Positions 57,301 through 64,000 of a stretch of 64,000 nucleotides of DNA are shown here, piece by piece. The position numbers were made by a program, and so were the translations under genes. Position 1 is the stretch's first letter. Each line of letters begins with the position of its first letter. This stretch comes from an uncultured Flavobacterium sp. (GTDB lineage Bacteria > Bacteroidota > Bacteroidia > Flavobacteriales > Flavobacteriaceae). Under the pieces are notes generated by a model. The model saw only the letters and a program-made list of their open reading frames with translations, was not told where the DNA came from and made no database searches. Location: contig NZ_OY730243.1 of the NCBI RefSeq assembly GCF_963422545.1, positions 101,901-165,900 on the forward strand, written 5' to 3'.

Positions 57301-60300
57301 TTGATTGTTTGTTTTGAAGTAAGTTCTTAAAATTTCATGTCGGTCAATTAATGACTTAAAGGATTCTTCTAACTTATTTTTATCTACAGCGCCTTTTAAA
57401 TTTACTGCGACTGGCATATTATAAGCTAATGAACCACCTTCCATCTGACTTAATATCCATAACCTATTTTGTGAAGCTGTCAGTGGATAGGAATCCATTA
57501 TTTCTGCTACGGGCAATGGCGCATATTCATTCTTTTGCAACTGTTTGCTTAAATCCTTTATTGTTGGATTTGCGAAGAATGTTTTAAAAGATACTGTTTT
57601 TTCTAATTGCTTATGTGTGCGGTTTATTACTTGGGCAACAACCAAACTATGTCCGCCCATCTCAAAGAAATTATCTGTTACTCCTATTTTCTCTACTCCC
57701 AAAACTTCCTGCCAAATAGCAACCAGAATTTTTTCTGTCTCACTCTCTGGAGCTATATATTCTTTTCTTATAATATCATTTCCTGAAATATTTGGTAAAG
57801 CTTTCCTGTCTATTTTTCCGTTAGGAGTTAATGGTAATTTTTCTAATGCTATATAAAAACCCGGGATCATATAATCCGGTAAGCTGTTTTGAAGAAAACT
57901 TCTCAATTTAGACTTATCCAGTTCTGTAGCTGATACAAAATAAGCTACCAAAACTTTCTCTTCGTTTTCGCCTTTTACTTCAACAACTACTTGTTTTAAA
58001 TCTTCTGAGTATTGCAAGATTGTATTCTCGATTTCTCCCAGTTCTATTCGGTATCCACGAAGTTTAACTTGTTGGTCTTTCCTTCCTAAAAATTCAATAT
58101 TTCCGTCTGGTAACCAACATCCTAAATCTCCCGTATCATACATTCGTTTTCCTTCAATGAAAGGATTGTTCATGAACTTTTCGGCAGTAAGTTCCGGTTT
58201 GTTCAAGTATCCTCTGGCTACACCTGCTCCTGACACATAAAGCTTACCGGTAACTCCTATCGAAACAGGATTTAAATAATCGTCTAATATGTATACCTGA
58301 CTATTAGAAATTGGCTTGCCAATAAGAATCGATCTGTATTCTTGATTTTTAATTAAATAGGCAGTGCTGTAAGTTGTGTCTTCTGATGGACCATATAAAT
58401 TTCTTACTTCTATTGGCTGTTTCTGAAGTTTTTTGACAATATCGACCGGCACAATTTCTCCTGCCATATTAATAAGGGATACATTTTTTAAATCTACCTT
58501 ATTCTCCAATAATTGCCGAACAACCGAAGGAACTGTGTTTAATAAGATTTTGTCTTCCTTGCTTACATACTCTTTTATTTCAAGGGCATTCCTTAAAATC
58601 CTGATTTTCTTCCCTATTGATAAGGCATAAAAGAATTCATAAATTGATAAATCAAAACAATAGGAAGTTACGGCATACATAATTTCAAACTTTGCCGAAT
58701 CAAATTCAACTGCTGACCAGTTGATTAATTCTACCGCATTTCTATGTTCTATCATCACCCCTTTTGGGTTTCCTGTAGTACCGGAGGTATAGATTATATA
58801 CGCTAAATCTTCAGGTATATTGATTTTTTCTACATTCTCTTTTGAATATTTTCTTTGTGCTTTGATAAATATTTCCAGTGCCTTTTGATCGATAACTATC
58901 TTAGCATTACTGTCTTGTTCTATATAAGCGATTCTCTCTTTGGGATAATTAACATCTATGGGAACATATGCTGCTCCGGATTTCAATATCCCTAAAATAA
59001 CAACCAATATCTGCTCGCTTCTTTCTAACTTGATTCCAATTAAATCATCGGGTTCGATAGTATAGTTCTCTATTAAATAATGGGCTAATCGATTGGCATT
59101 TTCGTTAAGTTCTCTATAAGTCAACTCTATATCTTCAAATACTACGGCAATTTGGTTTGGTGTTTTCTTTACTTGTTTTTCAAATAGATCCAGTAATGTT
59201 TCTTCTTTTGAAAAAGCGACATCGGTATTATTAAATTCTAACATCAATTGTTGCTTTTCTGAAGATGCCAAATAATCTGCTTCCTGAATTGCTTTTGATG
59301 GCTGCGCCAATAATTCTGTAAGTAGATTTTCAAAATGAACAAACATTCTTTCTATTAAATAATCATCATAAATATCTGTGTTGTATTCAATAGAAAGCTC
59401 TAAACCATTGGTCTCAACAAAAGTAAAACTGAGGTCAAATTGTGACATTCTTCTGGAGAAATCATAACCGCTTACTTCCAGATTCAAAAGTTCTTCGGTA
59501 TTCAAATTATTTAATTGAGCCTGGTTTTGTAATATGACCAAAACATCAAATAAGGCTGAACGACTTGTATCTCTTTTTAAGTTCAATTTACCTATCAATG
59601 CATCAAATGGGTAATTTTGATGGTCATAAGCACTTAATAAGGTTTCTTTTTGCAGCGTTACTAAATCTAAAAAACTGTTTTTTTCTTTAAACTGTGTTCG
59701 TATTCCAAGTGTATTTAAATACAAACCTATCTGATTCTCTAAATCCGGATGTTCTCTTCCTGCAATTGGAGTTCCTACTATAATATCATCCTGACCTGTA
59801 TATCGATGCAACAAGGCATTTATTCCTGCCATTAAAGTCATGAATAATGTAACGTCTTGTTCTTTAGAAAATGTTTTAATTTTTTCTAAAAATTCAATTG
59901 AAAAATGGTGCGTCAGATTATGCCCTTTATACGTTTGTACTAAAGGTCGTTTTTTAAAACTCGGTAATTCCAATACAGGTAAATCACCTTTGAACTGATC
60001 TAACCAATATTGCTCTGAGACTTGTTGTTCTTCTTGCTGAATAACTCCATTTAACCAAACAGCATAGTCTTTGTATTGTATTCTTAATTTAGGCAGATGA
60101 ATTTCTTTACCTTGTGTTAATGAATTATAAGTACTAACAACCTCTGCTATCAATAATTCTATTGACCATCCATCTCCAATGATATGATGCAGGGATAAGA
60201 AAAACACATATTCGTCTTCTTTTAACTTAATTAAAGAAGCTCTTACCAATGGAGCTTGCTCTAAATCGAATGGTTCTGCATTTTTTTCGTGCAAAAAATC

Positions 60301-63093
60301 AATGACAGCCTCATCCTGATTTTCTACAGAACAAAAATCTTCTTCGGTTATCGCAAACTTTACATTTTCTGTTGGAATAATATGTTGACGAACTTCACCT
60401 TGATTGTTTGTTTTGAAGTAAGTTCTTAAAATTTCATGTCGGTCAATTAATGACTTAAAGGATTCTTCTAACTTATTTTTATCTACAGCTCCTTTTAAAT
60501 TTACTGCTGCTGGCATATTATAGGCTAATGAACCTCCTTCCATCTGACTTAATATCCATAACCTGTTTTGTGAAGCAGTCAATGGATAAGAATCCATTAT
60601 TTCTGCAACAGGTAATGGTGTATATTCATTCTTTTGCAACTGTTTACTTAAATCCTTTATCGTAGGATTTGCGAAGAATGTTTTAAAAGATACTGTTTTT
60701 TCTAACTGCTTATGAGTACGGTTTATTACCTGGGCAACAACCAAACTATGTCCGCCCAACTCAAAGAAATTATCTGTTACGCCTATTTTCTCCACTCCCA
60801 AAACTTCCTGCCAAATAGCAACCAGAATTTTTTCTGTCTTACTCTCCGGAGCTATATATTCTTTTCTTATAATATCATTTCCTGAAATATTTGGTAAAGC
60901 TTTCCTGTCTATTTTTCCGTTAGGAGTTAATGGTAATTTTTCTAATGCTATATAAAAACCCGGGATCATATAGTCCGGTAAGCTGTTTTGAAGAAAACTT
61001 CTCAATTTAGACTTATCCAGTTCTGTAGCTGACACAAAATAAGCAACCAAAACTTTCTCTTCGTTTTCGCCTTTTACTTCAACAACTACTTGTTTTAAAT
61101 CCTCTGAATACTGCAACATTGCATTCTCGATTTCTCCCAGTTCTATTCGGTATCCTCGAAGTTTAACTTGTTGGTCTTTCCTTCCTAAAAATTCAATATT
61201 TCCGTCTGGCAGCCAACATCCCAAATCTCCTGTATCATACATTCGTTTTCCTTCAACGAAAGGATTGTTCATGAATTTTTCGGCAGTAAGTTCCGGCTTG
61301 TTCAAATATCCTCTGGCTACACCTGCTCCTGATACATATAACTTACCGGTAACTCCTATCGAAACAGGATTTAAATAATCGTCTAATATATATATCTGAC
61401 TGTTTGAAATTGGCCTACCAATGGGAATCATAGATTTACCAAAATTCTCTTTGGTAACTTTATAAATAGAAGCGCAAACTGCACACTCGGTTGGACCATA
61501 TGCATTATAATAATCAATTCCAGATTCTACAATAGCTTGTGCGTGGGTAGGGTTCGCAGATTCTCCAGCAGTTATAATGCATCGCAATCCAGAGATATCA
61601 TCTTCAGACAACAATCCTAAATAACTTGGCGGAAAAGTAATTACAGATGCCTGAGTTTCTTTTAAAAATTTTACAAATCTATCTTTGTCTTTAATTATTT
61701 CTTCGGTCGGAATACATAATGAAGCTCCGCTATACAAGCTCATCATAATCTCGGATATAGATGCATCAAAAGCTACAGAAGCAAACCATACAATCTTATC
61801 AGTATTATTGACTCTGAAAAAATTAATCTGATCCAAAGACATGTTTATATTACTGCTATGCTCAACCATTACTCCTTTTGGTTGTCCTGTAGAGCCCGAA
61901 GTATAAATTACATACGCCAGATCTTTGGGTGAAATATTTGTACTACTATTTTCACTACTATAATCTTCAAATCGTATTGACTCAATATTGAGTATATCAC
62001 AATTAGCAATCTTTAACTCGTAATCAGCACTAATTAATAATTTTAAATTGCTGTCTTTTATTATATAATCTATTCTTTCCTGTGGATAATTGGTATCTAT
62101 TGGTAAATAAACTGCCCCTAGCTTTAATACTGCCAATAATGAGATAATTCCAAGATCAGATTTAGGCAGGAAAACGCCAATAATATCACCTTTATTTACA
62201 GCATGTTTAGAAAAAATATAATTAGATAACTGATTAGATTTTTCATTTAACTGAGCAAATGTCAATTTAGACTTTCCAAATACAACAGCTACATTATCCG
62301 GAGTTTTCATGACTTGTTCTTCAAACAAATCCACTATTGATTTATCTTTTGGGTAATTGGTATTAGTATTATTAAAATCTACTAGTATTTTAGACTTTTC
62401 TTTTTCTGATAAAAAGGAGAAATTCGATAAAGTAGCTGCTAAATTATTTTCTAAATCAATTATAAAATTCACAAAACACTGATTAATAAACTCAATCAAT
62501 ACTTTGCTTACAAAACCTTCTAAATATGAAGTCTTAATTTCTATATCTTCATTTTCTTTTATTTGTATATCAATCAAAATTCCTTTGCAATCTGATTTAA
62601 TTTCAGAATTGACTTTGATACAATAATTAGATAAAATGCTTATTTCACTAACTCTTGTCTTTTTTAATATGCTGCTATTTATATAATCAGAATACTTTAA
62701 GGTCTCTATAACTTCATTTTTAATATTTTGAAGATATTCTTTAAAAGACATTTCTAAATCGACAGGAAATGAAAACAGCAAAGGATTGTGTTGTTCTTTA
62801 TGATCTGAAACGATATAACCATCAAAGTCATTAATCATTTTTTTTAGTAAAAAAGAAAAAATGGCATTTATAACCGTATACTGCGCTATTGGATTTTTAC
62901 TTGTGAGTTTATTAAAATATTTAATGTCATTTTTATAAATGATAACACTAGGAAGACTGTATTGTTTATGAGGCAACTCTTGAACTACTTCTCTATTTAA
63001 TATTTTTCTTTTCCAATATTTTGAAACTATATTGATATTATTTAATTCCGAATTCATACTCATAAATTTTACTTTACCATTTTTAATTACCAT
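54358..63093 (-). CDS. NRPS1: half-C-A(Tyr/Phe)-T-C-A(Ala)-T-C-A(Val)-T synthetase
   Basis: 2911 residues. The first 240 or so look like only the C-terminal half of a condensation domain; no HHxxxDG motif is present. Then A1 (core near 397), T (GGHSL near 781), C (HHIIGDG near 971), A2 (near 1441), T (near 1813), C (HHIIGDG near 2004), A3 (near 2474), T (near 2854) and a tail WLTTDVVTENELTI. Pocket codes against GrsA: D-A-S-T-I-A-A-V-C-K (one change from the Tyr code DASTVAAVCK, close to Phe DAWTIAAVCK), D-L-Y-N-N-A-L-T-Y-K (Ala-like), and D-A-I-W-I-G-G-T-F-K (one change from Val DAFWIGGTFK). It is the first gene of the NRPS operon, 118 bases before NRPS2. Met11 and Met13 are possible alternative starts; the annotated ATG has AAGGGA about ten bases upstream. 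NRPS5 may supply the missing condensation activity. Confidence 0.95.
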   Translation of the reverse strand: MVIKNGKVKFMSMNSELNNINIVSKYWKRKILNREVVQELPHKQYSLPSVIIYKNDIKYFNKLTSKNPIAQYTVINAIFSFLLKKMINDFDGYIVSDHKEQHNPLLFSFPVDLEMSFKEYLQNIKNEVIETLKYSDYINSSILKKTRVSEISILSNYCIKVNSEIKSDCKGILIDIQIKENEDIEIKTSYLEGFVSKVLIEFINQCFVNFIIDLENNLAATLSNFSFLSEKEKSKILVDFNNTNTNYPKDKSIVDLFEEQVMKTPDNVAVVFGKSKLTFAQLNEKSNQLSNYIFSKHAVNKGDIIGVFLPKSDLGIISLLAVLKLGAVYLPIDTNYPQERIDYIIKDSNLKLLISADYELKIANCDILNIESIRFEDYSSENSSTNISPKDLAYVIYTSGSTGQPKGVMVEHSSNINMSLDQINFFRVNNTDKIVWFASVAFDASISEIMMSLYSGASLCIPTEEIIKDKDRFVKFLKETQASVITFPPSYLGLLSEDDISGLRCIITAGESANPTHAQAIVESGIDYYNAYGPTECAVCASIYKVTKENFGKSMIPIGRPISNSQIYILDDYLNPVSIGVTGKLYVSGAGVARGYLNKPELTAEKFMNNPFVEGKRMYDTGDLGCWLPDGNIEFLGRKDQQVKLRGYRIELGEIENAMLQYSEDLKQVVVEVKGENEEKVLVAYFVSATELDKSKLRSFLQNSLPDYMIPGFYIALEKLPLTPNGKIDRKALPNISGNDIIRKEYIAPESKTEKILVAIWQEVLGVEKIGVTDNFFELGGHSLVVAQVINRTHKQLEKTVSFKTFFANPTIKDLSKQLQKNEYTPLPVAEIMDSYPLTASQNRLWILSQMEGGSLAYNMPAAVNLKGAVDKNKLEESFKSLIDRHEILRTYFKTNNQGEVRQHIIPTENVKFAITEEDFCSVENQDEAVIDFLHEKNAEPFDLEQAPLVRASLIKLKEDEYVFFLSLHHIIGDGWSIELLIAEVVSTYNSLTQGKEIHLPKLRIQYKDYAVWLNGVIQQEEQQVSEQYWLDQFKGDLPVLELPSFKKRPLVQTYKGHNLTHHFSIEFLEKIKTFSKEQDVTLFMTLMAGINALLHRYTGQDDIIVGTPIAGREHPDLENQIGLYLNTLGIRTQFKEKNSFLDLVTLQKETLLSAYDHQNYPFDALIGKLNLKRDTSRSALFDVLVILQNQAQLNNLNTEELLNLEVSGYDFSRRMSQFDLSFTFVETNGLELSIEYNTDIYDDYLIERMFVHFENLLTELLAQPSKAIQEADYLASSEKQQLMLEFNNTDVAFSKEETLLDLFEKQVKKTPNQIAVVFEDIELTYRELNENANRLAHYLIENYTIEPDDLIGIKLERSEQILVVILGILKSGAAYVPIDVNYPKERIAYIEQDSNAKIVIDQKALEIFIKAQRKYSKENVEKINIPEDLAYIIYTSGTTGNPKGVMIEHRNAVELINWSAVEFDSAKFEIMYAVTSYCFDLSIYEFFYALSIGKKIRILRNALEIKEYVSKEDKILLNTVPSVVRQLLENKVDLKNVSLINMAGEIVPVDIVKKLQKQPIEVRNLYGPSEDTTYSTAYLIKNQEYRSILIGKPISNSQVYILDDYLNPVSIGVTGKLYVSGAGVARGYLNKPELTAEKFMNNPFIEGKRMYDTGDLGCWLPDGNIEFLGRKDQQVKLRGYRIELGEIENTILQYSEDLKQVVVEVKGENEEKVLVAYFVSATELDKSKLRSFLQNSLPDYMIPGFYIALEKLPLTPNGKIDRKALPNISGNDIIRKEYIAPESETEKILVAIWQEVLGVEKIGVTDNFFEMGGHSLVVAQVINRTHKQLEKTVSFKTFFANPTIKDLSKQLQKNEYAPLPVAEIMDSYPLTASQNRLWILSQMEGGSLAYNMPVAVNLKGAVDKNKLEESFKSLIDRHEILRTYFKTNNQGEVRQHIIPTENVKFAITEEDFCSVENQDEAVIDLLHKKNAEPFDLEQAPLVRASLIKLKENEYVFFLSLHHIIGDGWSIELLIAEVVSTYNSLTQAKEINLPKLRIQYKDYAVWLNEAIQQENNQASEKYWIQQFVGELPALNLPSFKIRPLFKTYNGSSLTHTFSKTFLEKIKAFSKEQDATLFMTLMAGINSLLYKYTGQDDIIVGTPIAGREHPDLENQFGLYLNTLAIRTQFNEKSSFLDLIALQKEILLGAYEHQSYPFSELVEKLNLKRDTSRSALFDVMMVLQNQAQLSNVKSDEEVKNLQVEAYNFKRKTAQFDINFMFAETEGLDLTIEYNNDVYDEYLIERMFVHFENLVTGLSEEPETNIEEIDYLTKSEKDQLLISFNDTIVDYPANKTLIELFEEQVEKTPNNIAVAFEEVELTYRELNEKSNQLANYLRSDYFIQADDLIGIKLDRSEKIIVSILGILKSGGAYVPIDINYPEERIAYIEKDINCKIVIDKEALEKFNKVEEKYSKDNIEIINQPHDVAYVMFTSGTTGNPKGVMVEQINVVRLVKPCSFFPLNEEKVLLSTGSISFDATIIEYFGTLLNGSKLILTKQENLLELESLKKVIQDNKVNSLWMTASWFNQVVENEINIFENISQLIVGGDIVSPAHTQKVFEKYPAIKIVNGYGPTENTTFSTTFEIKNKKYFNIPIGSPIPNSNAYILDEALNLVPTGVIGKIYVSGAGVARGYLNQPELTKEKFIQNPFIQGERMYSTGDLGRWLPDGNIEFFGRNDQQIKIRGYRVELSEIENAILEYSTELKQVVVEVKEENNKKVLAAYFVSATAIDKSKLRSFLQSRLPDYMIPSFYIALEELPLTRNGKLDRKALPGISGDDLVRKEYIAPSNEIEEKLVAIWQEVLGVEKIGVTDNFFELGGHSLNAMVAIKKIIIEFNIEVSISDFFLNKTIEGVANLIVEKRWLTTDVVTENELTI
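57000..61414. repeat. Tandem duplication inside NRPS1 (A C-terminal part-T-C)
   Basis: 57000-58315 and 60099-61414 are near-identical DNA (offset 3099), coding the C-terminal part of the A domain from SNSQIYIL onward, the carrier and the start of the next C domain. The substrate-binding cores just upstream (A1 aromatic, A2 Ala-like) are unrelated in pocket code, so the boundary falls inside the A domains. Confidence 0.85.
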
Positions 63094-63220
63094 TCCATTT
63101 TATTCCCTTAATAATTTTCTGCAAAAGGGATTTTTAGAATATTTTTTCAACTATATTCAAGCAAATGCAAGGCATTTCTTCAAACCATATCAATCAAATT
63201 AATGGTCTTCAAATACAGTA

Positions 63221-63286
63221 GATTTTTCACGAAAATAGCAGGAACATTTATTTAAAAATTACGGGCTTTTAGTATAAAAATTACGG
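63221..63286 (-). promoter_or_regulatory. Promoter/operator of the NRPS operon with two 22-base-period direct repeats
   Basis: On the minus strand the core CCGTAATTTTTA occurs in two copies 22 bases apart (plus-strand TTACGG at 63281-63286, and TTACGG at 63259-63264). About 11 bases downstream is CTGCTATTTTC, then GTGAAAAATC (63221-63241). Compared with 14112-14132, 16 of 21 bases of this downstream box match and the spacing differs by one. It lies about 130-195 bases upstream of the NRPS1 start codon, leaving a long 5' leader. The remainder of the 63094-63676 gap holds the histidine-kinase hairpin and no gene I can support. Confidence 0.6.
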
Positions 63287-63526
63287 ACTCACTTTTAGGA
63301 CTGTAAAGCATTCAAAAAATAACATATTAATCACTAAAACTTTACTTTTAGATCATTTTAAAATCTTTGTAAATCGTACAATTTTAAGCTTTTGCAAGAA
63401 GAAATTCATTAATCATCCTTTGAAGATTTAGGATTATTGTGCCATGATATAGATTTAAAAAACACTCTATTTATGTTGTAAACCCAGGTAGAATTGAGTT
63501 AAACATTTTCATTCAATTATATAAAC

Positions 63527-63565
63527 AATAATGACCAATATCTCAAAGAAATATTGGCCATTATT
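63527..63565 (-). terminator. Terminator-like hairpin after the histidine kinase gene
   Basis: A 15-base-pair inverted repeat (63527-63541 and 63551-63565) around a 9-base loop. Its single imperfect pair is a G-U wobble when read as minus-strand RNA, so the transcript would pair fully. It lies about 110 bases beyond the kinase stop codon. The sequence after it is only moderately T-rich, so efficiency is uncertain. Confidence 0.6.
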
Positions 63566-63676
63566 ATTTATAAAAAAGTAGTTTAAGAGTGGATTGGCGC
63601 TTTAAAAACACTTTGAAAAAAGCATCTATAAATAATACCAAATGTTAGTGTGTTTTTTAAGATCGTTCTTTGACTA

Positions 63677-64000
63677 TCATTCAACAATCTTGCTTAGATT
63701 AGAATCCAAAAAATTAAGTGTAACTTCAATCTTTGTTCCTATACCTATTTTTGATTTAATATGAAAATGCCCGCCTAAAGATTCGGTTCTTTCATACATA
63801 TTAATTAATCCAATACCGGTTTTTATATTATTAATATCAAAACCCTGCCCATCATCAACAACAGACATTTTTAAAGAATCTGTATCTTGCTGCTCAATTT
63901 TGACATCGCAATTTTTAGCATTTGCATATTTATTAATATTTAAAATAGCTTCCTGAAGTATACGATATAAATTTATTTTATAAATGTTTTGAATATTGAT
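63677..64000 (-). CDS. Sensor histidine kinase, C-terminal ATPase part (5' end outside the window)
   Basis: 107 residues are visible and the frame is open to the window edge, so the gene is cut and the ATG at 63868 is not its start. Upstream of that ATG the same frame encodes the N-box (RILQEAILNINKYANA). Next come the G1 box DDGQGFD and the G2 box GIGLINMYERTESLGG, ending in GIGTKIEVTL. This is the HATPase of the NarX/DesK-like kinases that normally pair with a NarL/LuxR-type response regulator. It is transcribed towards the NRPS operon but separated by 583 bases and a hairpin. Inference: it may control the locus, but nothing in the window proves it; the sensor part and partner regulator lie outside. 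Confidence 0.9.
   Translation of the reverse strand: MNIQNIYKINLYRILQEAILNINKYANAKNCDVKIEQQDTDSLKMSVVDDGQGFDINNIKTGIGLINMYERTESLGGHFHIKSKIGIGTKIEVTLNFLDSNLSKIVE

Noticed and set aside
63677..63868. A complete 63-residue gene starting at ATG 63868.
   Set aside because: The same frame is open to the window edge and encodes the histidine-kinase N-box upstream of that ATG, so it is an internal Met of a cut gene.

Overview
The window is almost entirely one nonribosomal peptide synthetase (NRPS) locus, and every recognisable gene is on the minus strand. It looks like a member of the Bacteroidota, most likely a flavobacterium. The flanking DNA is AT-rich, genes have A-rich leaders without clear Shine-Dalgarno sites, and there is an outer-membrane beta-barrel of the Bacteroidota kind with a carboxypeptidase-regulatory-like N-terminal domain. 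The genus call is inference.

Layout in the direction of transcription (high to low coordinates): a sensor histidine kinase cut by the window edge (64000-63677), then a 583-base regulatory gap. Next come four giant NRPS genes: NRPS1 (63093-54358, 3 modules), NRPS2 (54239-37977, 5 modules), NRPS3 (37616-24591, 4 modules) and NRPS4 (24594-14380, 3 modules plus thioesterase), closed by an intrinsic terminator at 14272-14304. A second promoter region starts the tailoring/export operon: a CmlA-like diiron beta-hydroxylase candidate, an outer-membrane beta-barrel, a type II thioesterase, a SyrD/PvdE-type ABC exporter, a fifth NRPS (NRPS5: C-A-T-C), an Sfp-type phosphopantetheinyl transferase, and a secreted, membrane-anchored S33-type hydrolase.

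Adenylation-pocket codes were read by hand against the GrsA reference. They give Gly (NRPS5); Tyr/Phe-Ala-Val (NRPS1); Asn x5 (NRPS2); Asn x3-Ala (NRPS3); Lys-like-Ala-Ala (NRPS4). The striking part is eight consecutive Asn modules. Across them, two carrier signatures (GGHSL and GGDSI) and two condensation-domain subtypes alternate strictly, also across the NRPS2/NRPS3 boundary. There is no separate epimerization domain. If the second condensation subtype epimerizes, the core would be alternating L/D-Asn, formally like linear gramicidin or the polytheonamide core. That stereochemistry is a hypothesis.

NRPS2, 3 and 4 start with TubC-type docking domains, and NRPS1, 2 and 3 end in short acidic/hydrophobic tails, which supports the order 1-2-3-4. 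NRPS1 starts with only half a condensation domain, while NRPS5 ends with an unpaired one, so NRPS5 may load the first residue. The Asn modules are near-identical multi-kilobase DNA repeats with higher GC than the rest. A decayed copy of an NRPS start codon region survives between NRPS2 and NRPS3. The two operon promoters share a 22-base-period direct repeat and a conserved downstream box, so they are probably co-regulated.
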